Source: Lysinibacillus sp. KCTC 33748
GTDB lineage: Bacteria > Bacillota > Bacilli > Bacillales_A > Planococcaceae
Length of the DNA: 64,000 bases
Direction of reading: 5' to 3'
NCBI RefSeq assembly: GCF_002237755.1
Contig: NZ_MWSJ01000001.1
Location: forward strand, 551,737 to 615,736
Below, piece by piece: positions 1 through 8,021 of the stretch. The notes beneath the pieces were generated by a model that saw only the letters and a program-made list of their open reading frames with translations, was not told the DNA's origin and did not search any database. The position numbers were made by a program, and so were the translations under genes. Within the stretch, counting starts at the first letter, position 1. Every line of letters starts with the position of its first letter.

Positions 1-1059
1 TTTAATACACCACGTGAAAACGAGCCGCTAAAAGGCCCGAATGCCAATTCAAATATCATTCCCAAAACCGAGTTAACGCAACCTGAAATGGGGGCAATGC
101 CACGTCCGGAAAGCGGGATGTCGACATTAATCGGGAAAGAAATAAAGGCAGTTTCAGATAAATATGGTGAACCAGTGCGAAAGGAACCATCGTCCTTTGG
201 CTATGATTGGTGGATCTACAATGCAAGTCCTTCCAAATTTTTTATGGTAGGCGTTGAAAATAATGTGGTGACACAAGTTTATCTAGCTGGTGAAGATTTA
301 GATGCTTCTCCTTTTAAGGTTGGTCAGAAGCGTGATGATATATACCGAATGACTATCATTGATTACGAAGTAACTGCGAATGTTGGTAAAAATATTTTCT
401 CTTTCTCGATGAGTGAAGAAGATATGCAGACACGGTTGCTTGTAAAATTCGATGGGCTGTTTGCACAACTCTATCTCGATAGAGAAACGAGTGAGCTACA
501 AGGCATACGCTTTACTAATAGTAAAACTCTTGTTCTTCATCAACCTTATGAAATGACTTATCAAGGCGAGCTAGTTATACCAACACCACCTTCTTCCTTT
601 TTACAGAAGGAAATTAATGAAGCAAGTGCTGCGCAACTTGACGATTTAATAAATGTAGCAAGAGTTCAACATGATTTATCTCCATTAAATATTGATGAAT
701 CAATAGAAGAAGTTGCAAATATGCATAGTGAAGATATGAAGGTTCAAAATTTCGTTGGTCATGAATCACCAACAAATGGAGATTTAAAAAAGAGATTAGA
801 AACACAGGGTATCGAATATAGTGAGGCAAATGAAAATCTTGCGACTGATTATTTTGATGCTATCGAAGCAATGCATGGCTGGCTTAATTCATCTGAGCAC
901 CGAAAAATCATTTTAAATGATTTATATACTACAGTGGGATCTGGAGTCTTTTTAAACTATTATACGCAAATATTGTTAGAATCTTCTTCACAGGAGCTGG
1001 ATAGTGAGAATAAAGACTCTGAGGAACCAGTAGAAAATATTGATGAATCATCACCTTGA
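1..1059 (+). CDS. ylbC: CAP/SCP-domain protein, YlbC-like (5' end outside window)
   Basis: The frame is open from base 1, so the N-terminus is cut by the window edge; the first ATG at 88 is internal. The visible 352 codons hold a CAP-associated N-terminal domain (around codons 43-190, LIGKEIKAVSDKYGEP and a WWIYN strand) and a C-terminal CAP/SCP domain (about 213-330) with VANMHSEDM, HESP, ENLA and WLNSSEHRKIIL. The tail after about codon 335 is acidic. Bacillus YlbC has the same two-domain layout and no settled function; homologs are usually exported, but the signal region is not visible here. A strong terminator follows at 1189. The ylb gene order around it supports the name. Confidence 0.85.
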   Translation, partial: FNTPRENEPLKGPNANSNIIPKTELTQPEMGAMPRPESGMSTLIGKEIKAVSDKYGEPVRKEPSSFGYDWWIYNASPSKFFMVGVENNVVTQVYLAGEDLDASPFKVGQKRDDIYRMTIIDYEVTANVGKNIFSFSMSEEDMQTRLLVKFDGLFAQLYLDRETSELQGIRFTNSKTLVLHQPYEMTYQGELVIPTPPSSFLQKEINEASAAQLDDLINVARVQHDLSPLNIDESIEEVANMHSEDMKVQNFVGHESPTNGDLKKRLETQGIEYSEANENLATDYFDAIEAMHGWLNSSEHRKIILNDLYTTVGSGVFLNYYTQILLESSSQELDSENKDSEEPVENIDESSP

Positions 1060-1188
1060 AGAGAAACTTAACCTGTGGAGTTTTTCTTCACCTCACTGAT
1101 TAGTAGTTTTCAATAATCAAGCGTTTACGGGACAGTGAATCTTGTTCCGCTTTCGGTACATCTAAAATGCTGGAATATATAGAAATCA

Positions 1189-1236
1189 AAGACTGAAAAT
1201 ACACTTGGCAAAATCAAGTGTATTTTCAGTCTTTTC
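1189..1236 (+). terminator. Intrinsic terminator after ylbC
   Basis: Perfect inverted repeat: arms 1189-1207 and 1215-1233 (AAGACTGAAAATACACTTG and its complement) with a 7-nt loop, followed by a short T run. It separates ylbC from murE. The rest of 1060-1334 shows no gene. Confidence 0.85.
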
Positions 1237-1334
1237 AGTTAGACGAAAAAGAGAAGCACAATAACCAACTACAATTTTCGTCACACCATTATATACGCCG
1301 TCATATGCTAGAGAACCGAAAGGGGGAATGAAGC

Positions 1335-2810
1335 TTGCAATTAGCTGAGCTATTAAAAGACTGGCCGTGTAGTGTAACTGGAGGATCTATTCGTACAAAT
1401 ATTACAGGCGTTGAGGATTATGCTCAGGCAGTAAAACCTGGGGATATTTTCATTGTACGTAAAGGTAAGAAAACATCGGGAAGTCGTTTTGTAAAAGAAG
1501 CATTAGCTCGGGGAGCTGCCGCTATAGTATCAGAGGAAAGTATTTCAATACCTATTACTGATCAAAGTATTCCTTTTGTTTGGGTTCCGAATACATCCTT
1601 ATTTTTATCGTATGCGAGTGCAAAGCTTTCAGCCTTTCCAGCGGAAGCATTAACAGTCATTGCGGTTACGGGTACGAATGGTAAAACAACAGTGAGTCAT
1701 TTTGTGAGCCAATTGCTAAGAGCTCTACATAAAAACGTCGCGGTTATTGGAACTGTAGGATTTTTCATCAATGAACAGAAACAACAAACAGTGCATGAGC
1801 AATTAACTACATTACAGGCAAAAGAGTTGCATCCGATTTTAAAGCAATGTGTACGAAATGGTGTTACACATGTTGTTTTAGAAGCTTCGTCAATGGGGTT
1901 ACAGCAACATAGGCTTGATCATTGTGATATCGATTGTGGTGTTTTTTTAAATTTAACGGAGGACCATTTAGAAGATCATGGAGGACTTGAAGCGTATAAG
2001 CGGGCGAAAAAAAGGTTGGCAGATTTGTCAAAAAAGCTTGTGCTAAATGGGGATGATAATTTTTGCCGTTCCGTTGGTATTTATGATAAGAAAAAATCCT
2101 GCTCATTCGGGTTTGATAATCATAATGATTTACATATCCAAATTGTTAGTGAATCAATTGGAAAAACGGTGCTTTGTTTACAAACGTCCTCGAGCGAACA
2201 TATCGTGGAAATTCCTTTTAACGGAAAATATCATGTGCAAAATGCTGTAGCTGCGTTAATGACTTTATGGCGGCTAGGTTTTTCAATTGAAGATCTAGCG
2301 GAGCATATGTGGTTGTTAAGGCTACCAGAAGGAAGGCTTGAGAAAATAGACAATCCATTTGGGGTTGCCGTGTATGTAGATTATGCTCATACGGCCGAGG
2401 CATTACAGGCTGTTTTGCAAACTTTGGATCGTTCTAAAAACCTTTACCTTGTATTTAGCTGTGGGGGGAATCGAGATAAGTCGAAACGTTTTGCGATGGG
2501 AGCGGTAGCTAGTAAGTATGCGGATGTCATTTTTTTAACAACGGATAATCCACGTGATGAGGACCCTATTTTAATTAATGAAAGTATTATTGCTGGTTTT
2601 ACTGAGCAGCAATATTATGAAATCTATTTAGATCGAAAAGTTGCTATTCATCAAGCGCTAGCAAAGGCAGAAAAAGGCGATATTGTACTTGTTGCCGGAA
2701 AAGGGCATGAACAAACCCAACAAATAAAAAATCAAAAATTCCCTTTTTCCGATCAACAATGTATTCGAGATTACTTTTTAAATCTTATGTCTAAGGACGG
2801 CGTTGAATAA
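1335..2810 (+). CDS. murE: UDP-MurNAc-tripeptide synthetase, DNPR (diaminopimelate) type
   Basis: Cytoplasmic Mur ligase that adds the third residue to UDP-MurNAc-L-Ala-D-Glu. TTG start at 1335, 8 nt after AGGGGG (1321-1326); 491 aa, normal for MurE. Domain 1 covers about 1-105; the ATP loop TGTNGKTT is at 112-119; the ligase C-terminal domain holds DNPRDEDP at 404-411 and GKGHE near the end. In the family, DNPR marks diaminopimelate-adding enzymes, while lysine-adding ones carry A or N in place of R. The gene is not in its usual place between spoVD and mraY but about 24 kb upstream. It could be a second, sporulation-linked MurE, with a lysine-adding enzyme elsewhere (inference). Its 3' end overlaps the convergent thioesterase gene by 20 bp. 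Confidence 0.9.
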   Translation: MQLAELLKDWPCSVTGGSIRTNITGVEDYAQAVKPGDIFIVRKGKKTSGSRFVKEALARGAAAIVSEESISIPITDQSIPFVWVPNTSLFLSYASAKLSAFPAEALTVIAVTGTNGKTTVSHFVSQLLRALHKNVAVIGTVGFFINEQKQQTVHEQLTTLQAKELHPILKQCVRNGVTHVVLEASSMGLQQHRLDHCDIDCGVFLNLTEDHLEDHGGLEAYKRAKKRLADLSKKLVLNGDDNFCRSVGIYDKKKSCSFGFDNHNDLHIQIVSESIGKTVLCLQTSSSEHIVEIPFNGKYHVQNAVAALMTLWRLGFSIEDLAEHMWLLRLPEGRLEKIDNPFGVAVYVDYAHTAEALQAVLQTLDRSKNLYLVFSCGGNRDKSKRFAMGAVASKYADVIFLTTDNPRDEDPILINESIIAGFTEQQYYEIYLDRKVAIHQALAKAEKGDIVLVAGKGHEQTQQIKNQKFPFSDQQCIRDYFLNLMSKDGVE

Positions 2811-3291
2811 CAAAGAAAGATCCAGTCGCAATAGCAAGTCTTCGTCCAGTCTCATCCTCGATATCGCATTCCATCACAAGTGTCTGGCGCCCTTTATGGA
2901 CGAAACGCCCACGAGCGATTAGTTCCTTGTTCGTTGTTGTAGCAATATAAGAGATATTCATATTTGTTGTGACAACATTAAAGCCTTCTGGCACTGAACG
3001 CGAAGCAAGTCCGCCCATTGCTGCATCTGCAATTGTTGCAATAATCCCACCGTGTGGTACCTTAATAGTATTATGGATAACAGGTGTAATGGGAATACGA
3101 ACTTCACTAACTTCGGATTCAAATTTGCCTACCATATGTAAGGCAGCATTAATATAACGTCGATGAATACCTTGTTGTTTATCGCGAAGTCCAGACAATA
3201 AATGTAGTAAGACTTCCTCATCTTCAGGCGTGCTATGTTGTAAAATCTCTGCAAGTAATTGTTCTATTTGTTCTTTAGATGATGGTACCAA
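2791..3291 (-). CDS. PaaI-type hotdog-fold thioesterase
   Basis: 166 aa. Single hotdog domain from about residue 50, with the PaaI-like stretch VPHGGIIATIADAAMGGLA and a conserved IATGSFFVIQ end. These enzymes hydrolyse acyl-CoA thioesters; the substrate cannot be read from sequence. The frame extends to 3321, but GGAGG followed by a suitably spaced TTG puts the start at 3291. It is convergent with murE (20-bp overlap) and divergent from ylbF, 87 bp away. Confidence 0.8.
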   Translation of the reverse strand: MVPSSKEQIEQLLAEILQHSTPEDEEVLLHLLSGLRDKQQGIHRRYINAALHMVGKFESEVSEVRIPITPVIHNTIKVPHGGIIATIADAAMGGLASRSVPEGFNVVTTNMNISYIATTTNKELIARGRFVHKGRQTLVMECDIEDETGRRLAIATGSFFVIQRRP

Positions 3292-3378
3292 TTTAAAAAC
3301 TCCTCCATTGAAAAATATCAATAATGTAAAATTACCATAAAATCTGTTATGATGGAAAAGAGATTGGGGGAATTAAAA

Positions 3379-3825
3379 ATGATGATGACCTCTGACTGGG
3401 CAATCATTTTGGATGAGGCCGATGCGCTTTGTGAGATGATTCTTTCCTCTGAGCCTGCGAAAGCGCTGCAACAAGCTTATGATGATGTGTATAGCGACGT
3501 CCAAATAGTGGAAGCTATTTACGCTTTCAATCGCATGAAAGAGCAGTACGAAGATGTACAACGTTTCGGAAAATATCATCCGGATTATCATACAATTATG
3601 AAATCGATTCGTCAGCAAAAGCGCGCACTCGATTTAAATGAAAAGGTTTCGGCATTGAAACTTGCTGAGAACGATTTTCAAGATTTGCTTGACCAAATAA
3701 GCTTACTTATAGGAAAAACTGTTTCTGAAGCGGTAAAAGTTCCTGTAAGTAATCCGTTCTTTGCATCAGGTTCTTCATGTGGTGGAGGATGTGGCTCAGG
3801 CGGTTCATGCTCATGCTCTGCTTAA
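3379..3825 (+). CDS. ricF: YlbF/RicF, RNase Y adaptor subunit
   Basis: 148 aa, matching the B. subtilis protein (about 149). In Bacillus, YlbF (RicF) with YmcA and YaaT forms an Fe-S-containing complex that directs RNase Y maturation of polycistronic mRNAs and affects sporulation, competence and biofilm. Start ATG at 3379 follows GGGGG by 8 nt; the longer frame from 3349 lacks a site. The body is alpha-helical (Com_YlbF fold). The C-terminus is Gly/Cys-rich: SSCGGGCGSGGSCSCSA, with four cysteines that fit the known cluster-binding tail. A terminator follows at 3848. Confidence 0.9.
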   Translation: MMMTSDWAIILDEADALCEMILSSEPAKALQQAYDDVYSDVQIVEAIYAFNRMKEQYEDVQRFGKYHPDYHTIMKSIRQQKRALDLNEKVSALKLAENDFQDLLDQISLLIGKTVSEAVKVPVSNPFFASGSSCGGGCGSGGSCSCSA

Positions 3826-3847
3826 CACAAGGTAATGCTTTTTAATA

Positions 3848-3892
3848 GACTATATACAAAACTCGATTGAGTTTGTATATAGTTTTTTTATT
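3848..3892 (+). terminator. Intrinsic terminator after ricF
   Basis: Arms ACTATATACAAA and TTTGTATATAGT enclose an 11-nt loop and are followed by seven T. It isolates ricF from the downstream dehydrogenase. Confidence 0.85.
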
Positions 3893-4004
3893 ACTATATT
3901 ATGTTGTAGCGACAGCAACATACATCAGGATGAAATTGCTGAATAAAAATAAAAATTGTATAGTAATTGAATAGGTGATAGAGAAAGTAAAGGAGGATAA
4001 ATGG

Positions 4005-5057
4005 ATGAAGACTTATCGAATTGCCGTTATACCAGGAGATGGGATTGGTAAAGAGGTTGTACCTGCGGCGATAGAAGTGCTTAATAAAGCTGCTCAACTA
4101 GATGGCAGCTTTCAGTTTGAATGGCCAACATTCCCATGGGGGTGTGATTATTATTTAGAGACAGGTAAAATGATGCCTGATAATGGTATTGAAATTTTAA
4201 AAGGTTATGATCAAATCTTTTTAGGTGCTGTAGGTATGCCCGATTTAGTACCAGATCACATTTCATTATGGGGACTACTTATTAAAATCCGCCGTGAGAT
4301 GAAACAATCTATTAATGTGCGTCCGGCAAAGCTACTTCAAGGTTTGCCTTCACCTTTACGTAACCCAAATGGCTTTGATTTTGTAGTTGTACGTGAAAAC
4401 TCAGAAGGAGAGTATGCTGAGAGTGGTGGCAGAATACATAGTGGACAAGATGAAGTTGCTATCCAAAATGCTATTTTCACGAGGAAGGGAACAGAGCGGG
4501 CAATGCGATATGCATTTGAAATGGCGAAAACTCGACGCCAGCATGTTACAAGTGCCACAAAATCTAACGGAATTACGTATAGTATGCCTTTTTGGGATGA
4601 AGTATTTGCAGAAGTAGGTAAAGATTATGAGGACATAGGCCAAGTATCTAATCATATTGATGCTTTAGCTGCTTTTTTAGTGATGAAGCCAGAAAACTTT
4701 GATGTAATTGTTGCATCGAATTTATTTGGGGATATTTTAACCGACTTAGGTGGTGCAATTATGGGCAGCATCGGTATTGCGCCAGCTGCAAATTTAAATA
4801 TAGAACGACAATATCCATCCATGTTTGAACCAGTTCATGGCTCAGCTCCTGATATTGCAGGACTAGGAATCGCAAATCCGCTTGGACAAATTTGGACAGG
4901 AAAAATGATGCTTGATTTCTTAGGGTATCATGAGGTTGGTACAAAAGTGCTGAATGCGATGGAAGCAACATTAGCGCAAGGTGTTAAAACAGGTGATTTG
5001 GGAGGAAAAGCAACATTACGTGATGTAACGGATGCGGTATTACATCATTTACAATAA
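4005..5057 (+). CDS. D-malate / tartrate dehydrogenase (decarboxylating), TtuC family
   Basis: 350 aa, isocitrate/isopropylmalate dehydrogenase superfamily. It oxidatively decarboxylates a 2-hydroxyacid with NAD and a divalent metal. Seen: GDGIG at 11-15, the substrate-arginine region LIKIRREMKQSINVRPAK, RENSEGEY, the metal/helix motif NLFGDILTDLGGAIMGSIG, and FEPVHGSAPDIAG. The spacing and the GLL-IKIRR segment resemble tartrate/D-malate dehydrogenases (YcsA/TtuC/DmlA) more than LeuB or Icd. ATG 4005 follows AGGAGG at 3991-3996; the upstream frame from 3975 lacks a site. It is not part of the ylb set of B. subtilis, so it is probably a lineage-specific insertion. Exact substrate unknown. Confidence 0.82.
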   Translation: MKTYRIAVIPGDGIGKEVVPAAIEVLNKAAQLDGSFQFEWPTFPWGCDYYLETGKMMPDNGIEILKGYDQIFLGAVGMPDLVPDHISLWGLLIKIRREMKQSINVRPAKLLQGLPSPLRNPNGFDFVVVRENSEGEYAESGGRIHSGQDEVAIQNAIFTRKGTERAMRYAFEMAKTRRQHVTSATKSNGITYSMPFWDEVFAEVGKDYEDIGQVSNHIDALAAFLVMKPENFDVIVASNLFGDILTDLGGAIMGSIGIAPAANLNIERQYPSMFEPVHGSAPDIAGLGIANPLGQIWTGKMMLDFLGYHEVGTKVLNAMEATLAQGVKTGDLGGKATLRDVTDAVLHHLQ

Positions 5058-5161
5058 AGTGAAATTTAAAAAGTCATGACCAAAAGTAGTGGGGGACATT
5101 TGTTAAAACGTATGCCATTCATCCTCATTCCGTAAAAACTCTTACTTTTGAGGGGGGATAA
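5058..5161. other. Gap between dehydrogenase and repeat A1
   Basis: No gene seen. It contains a short stretch TTGTTAAAACGTAT near 5101-5114 that resembles sequence left of the repeat at 41453 and of the solo end at 43590. Confidence 0.4.
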
Positions 5162-5508
5162 GTTGATCTCCGTTACGACTGGGCGGCTCCTCGGGGATTA
5201 GCAATAGAGGAACAAAGGCTAAAAGCATCACATCCTGTGATAACGCCTTCGTGACCAACATCCTGCTGCTGCCGCTACGCTAGCACTACGCTTTCGCGCA
5301 AAAAACATCTGTTGGCCCAAGCGGCTCATCGGACGCCCCCAGGAAGCTCTGCTCTGCGCGAAAGCGAATGTTTTATCTGTGCGAAAGCGAAACGACAGCA
5401 ACAACGAATGTTTTCTGTGCGAAAGCGAGGCGACAGCAACAACAAATGTTTTATCTGTGCGAAAGCGAAGCGACAGCAACAAAGCGCCCAGTCGGAACGG
5501 AGATTAAC
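5162..5508 (+). repeat. Family A palindromic repeat, copy A1
   Basis: About 347 bp, GC-richer than the genes around it. Left end GTTGATCTCCGTTACGACTG (5162-5181) and right end near 5485-5508 form imperfect terminal inverted repeats of about 24 bp. A nested hairpin with inner core 5227-5241 (ATCACA-TCC-TGTGAT) follows, then a GCCCCC-containing arm near 5334, then three imperfect units of the 37-bp tandem motif (CTGTGCGAAAGCGAAGCGAC core) between about 5380 and 5480. Open frames inside are low-complexity and have no homology I recognise. The right flank CACACGTTATG is shared with the copies at 41453 and 43590. Confidence 0.85.
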
Positions 5509-5616
5509 CACACGTTATGGTAATGATAGAACTTTAAACAGTGGGGTTTTCATCAGTTCGACTGTTTATTGATCTTTGCTAAAACTTACTAAAAAATCTA
5601 AGGGGTGTAGGGTCAC

Positions 5617-6072
5617 ATGATCAAGTTTTTTCAGTATAACTGGCAAGTAAGAGACGAATGGTTCGAGTGGTGTAATCAGCTAAGTATAGAGGAATTATTG
5701 AAAAAGCGAAGTGGTGGAGTAGGTAGTATTCTATATACACTATTTCATATTATTGAAGTTGAATATAGCTGGATTCGCGGCATTATGGGAGAAAGAGACA
5801 TAATATTCGATTTTGATGAATATAGAACGCTTGAAAAAGTAAAAAATCTCTCAATTGAATTACAAGAAGAAATTATTGAATTTTTGAAGCATAATGAAAA
5901 TTTAAGCGATGAAATCGTAAAGGTTTCTTGGGATACAAATACTTATACAAAAAATGATATTTTACACCATACTATTGCACATGAAATTCATCATATAGGG
6001 CAGCTTTCTGTGTGGGCGAGACAATTAAATTTATCCCCGGTACCTGCTAATTTTATAAGAAGAAAATATTAA
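5617..6072 (+). CDS. DinB/YfiT-type four-helix protein
   Basis: 151 aa with the DinB-like pattern: H44 in LFHIIEVEYSW, and H122/H126 in HTIAHEIHHIGQ, three histidines that in the family bind a divalent metal. In Bacillales this superfamily includes bacillithiol-dependent transferases, which would fit the bshC gene in this window, but the individual activity is unknown. ATG 5617 follows AGGGGTGT. It stands alone between repeat A1 and the convergent glycerophosphodiesterase. Confidence 0.8.
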   Translation: MIKFFQYNWQVRDEWFEWCNQLSIEELLKKRSGGVGSILYTLFHIIEVEYSWIRGIMGERDIIFDFDEYRTLEKVKNLSIELQEEIIEFLKHNENLSDEIVKVSWDTNTYTKNDILHHTIAHEIHHIGQLSVWARQLNLSPVPANFIRRKY

Positions 6073-6073
6073 A

Positions 6074-6103
6074 AGGTAAGGGCTATAACAAGTAGCCCTT
6101 ACC
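6074..6103. terminator. Convergent-gene hairpin after dinB-like gene
   Basis: GGTAAGGGCTA / TAGCCCTTACC with a 7-nt loop. The T run lies on the minus-strand side, so it mainly ends the convergent glycerophosphodiesterase transcript. Confidence 0.7.
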
Positions 6104-6149
6104 CATCAATGTGTTAACCTAATGGAACTTAAGCTCCATTCCATGGTTC

Positions 6150-7049
6150 TTATTTTTGTAGTAATTCCACAGCAATATCAGGTCGATCTGTAACAATACC
6201 TTTTGCACCATTGTGAATTAATTTATTCATTGTTGGAGCGTCATTGATCGTCCAATAATGAACAGGGATATTTAAATTGCTTAAAAACTGGATAAACTTC
6301 GGAGAATCTAAGTTAATTACTCCTGATTTAGGTGGTATTTGGAATACATCTACCTTTGGATGATATAAATGTCCGAACTGGCTTGAGAAAGAAGCGAATG
6401 CTTTACGAACATCTGATTCGCCTGCACCTAGTGCTACTTGATTTTGAGCATATAAATTAAAGCGATCGATCTGTTCGCCGTAGAAGCTTGTAACAACTAC
6501 TCGATTCTCAGCACCAAGCTCTTCAATTAAACGCCATAGTTTAGATGGCATTAAACTTCCTTCATACGTATCTGGCGCATCTTTAATATCAATATTTACT
6601 AACACGTTTGGATAAGATTCTAGAAGTTCGCGTAAAGTTACAACGTCTATTTTTTCATCTCGATAAGGAAATTCCCCATCCAAATCTTCAAATTGATAAC
6701 CGTGGTTTAATGCATTTATTTCTGCTAAAGTCATGTCTGCAACAAGTCCATAGCCATCTGTCGTACGATCAACAGTATCATCATGGAAAACGATAATTTC
6801 CTCATCTTTAGTTAAGCGAATATCTATTTCAAAGCCCTGAACACCTAACTGCATGGCTTTTTCAAAAGCAGGTATTGTATGCTCAGGTGCTAAATGAGCA
6901 CCGCCACGATGTGCGAGAATAATTGGGTGATCAAATTGTAATGCTTGTTTACCTTCTCGTTGTTGAGGTTTAGAAATAGCTTTACTACCTGCCCAAGCCG
7001 CTGCACTTGCCGCTGCGATTGCAAGCGCAATCTTTGTTTTCTTACCCAT
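6150..7049 (-). CDS. Glycerophosphodiester phosphodiesterase
   Basis: 299 aa. It hydrolyses glycerophosphodiesters to glycerol 3-phosphate and an alcohol. An N-terminal hydrophobic segment (about 6-25) suggests a membrane anchor or signal peptide, so it acts outside or at the membrane. Seen: AHRGG at 46-50 (catalytic His47), PEHT where most members have PENT, and FEIDIRLTKDEEIIVFHDDTVDRTTDG with metal-binding Glu/Asp and the second catalytic His. The start is the ATG at 7049, spaced 6 nt from GGAGG; the upstream extension to 7067 has no site. Single gene, divergent from ylbG across about 250 bp in which no clear signal was found. Confidence 0.9.
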   Translation of the reverse strand: MGKKTKIALAIAAASAAAWAGSKAISKPQQREGKQALQFDHPIILAHRGGAHLAPEHTIPAFEKAMQLGVQGFEIDIRLTKDEEIIVFHDDTVDRTTDGYGLVADMTLAEINALNHGYQFEDLDGEFPYRDEKIDVVTLRELLESYPNVLVNIDIKDAPDTYEGSLMPSKLWRLIEELGAENRVVVTSFYGEQIDRFNLYAQNQVALGAGESDVRKAFASFSSQFGHLYHPKVDVFQIPPKSGVINLDSPKFIQFLSNLNIPVHYWTINDAPTMNKLIHNGAKGIVTDRPDIAVELLQK

Positions 7050-7300
7050 ATTCGTCCTCCTTAACAATTAAATTAATATAAATAGTACTGACAATTTCAC
7101 TTTTAAATTTTCAGTGAGCAAACAAAAAATTATAACTTAAACTAGTGCTCTATTAACTTGCATAAGTGAATGTAAAAATCTTAGTCAACGTTGTATGCTT
7201 TTCCATTATAACGGAAAATCAAGCGTTCTGTCAGCTAAACTCTGTTGCTATCATTTTCCGGTCTATGGTATTCTTTTATGTAAGAAATGAGGGGAATACT

Positions 7301-7573
7301 ATGAACGAACGCCAAGGACTAATCGTTTACGTCCATCAATTAAAACATGCGAAGTCTCTTCGAAAATATGGTCATGTTCTTTATATTTCTCGGAGGCAAA
7401 AATATGTAGTTCTTTATTGCGAGCGAGAGGAAATTGAATCAATGTCAACAAAACTACAACGCCTTCCATTTGTGAAAGACGTTGTAAAGTCTTATCGTCC
7501 ATTTGTTAAAACTGAATTTGAAAATGCGAAACCAGATAAAGCGAAAGAATATGACTATAAAGCGGGTCTATAA
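7301..7573 (+). CDS. ylbG: YlbG family protein (DUF2129)
   Basis: 90 aa, the same length as B. subtilis YlbG. Begins [20 protein letters not shown] and has the conserved [20 protein letters not shown] and [13 protein letters not shown] segments. A small cytoplasmic protein of unknown role, conserved in Bacillales next to ylbF and rsmD. Start ATG 7301 follows GAGGGG (7289-7294); the long upstream frame from 7166 is not supported by a site. The stop is 2 bp from the end of the convergent gene at 7576. Confidence 0.88.
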   Translation: MNERQGLIVYVHQLKHAKSLRKYGHVLYISRRQKYVVLYCEREEIESMSTKLQRLPFVKDVVKSYRPFVKTEFENAKPDKAKEYDYKAGL

Positions 7574-7575
7574 TA

Positions 7576-7965
7576 CTATGTTAAAGCCGGTATATAGTGA
7601 TGAAGTCTCATTATTCCGATTAAGTATTGATAAAATAGTTTTGATTCCGAAAATATAGAAGAGTGCTTTATTTCTACAACAACCGCTTTTCTATCTAGTC
7701 GTTTAATACTTTCTTCAAACATTTTTTGTCGCTGTGAAGGCTGCTCTTCATTATAAGGGATGCCTTCTCGACAAATATAAATCGGCATGAATTTACTTTC
7801 ACCGACTGGTTTTAAAGCGATTGCTAAAGAAGCAAACTTTTTTTGTTCTTTAGTGGATGTTAGTATAAAAGCTTGGTGGAAGCGATCTTGATTGGTTTTT
7901 ACTATTTCAAGTAGCTCATAAACATCACCATAGCCTTCACCTAATTCTATAAATTGTTGTGGCAT
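7576..7965 (-). CDS. Conserved protein of unknown function between ylbG and the secreted-protein gene
   Basis: 129 aa, begins MPQQFIELGEGYGDVYELLE. No catalytic motif recognised; predicted soluble alpha/beta. I recall similar small proteins beside ylbG in other Bacillaceae, sometimes mislabelled as methylthioribose kinase, but 129 aa is far too short for that enzyme. The start was set at 7965 (AAGGA about 12 nt upstream) because the ATG at 7992 has no site. Convergent with ylbG and divergent, 56 bp apart, from the next gene. Confidence 0.6.
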   Translation of the reverse strand: MPQQFIELGEGYGDVYELLEIVKTNQDRFHQAFILTSTKEQKKFASLAIALKPVGESKFMPIYICREGIPYNEEQPSQRQKMFEESIKRLDRKAVVVEIKHSSIFSESKLFYQYLIGIMRLHHYIPALT

Positions 7966-8021
7966 AAAAATTGCACATCCTTTCCAATACACATAGTATC
8001 ATGCTGCGGGAGGTCAAGCAC

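Noticed and set aside
5228..5572. Several 60-86 codon open frames across repeats A1, A2 and A4
   Set aside because: They arise from the GC-rich repeated units in several frames, lack ribosome sites and have no recognisable homology.
7166..7300. 45-codon N-terminal extension of ylbG
   Set aside because: No ribosome site at 7166, a clear GAGGGG before the ATG at 7301, and the 90-aa product matches the family length.
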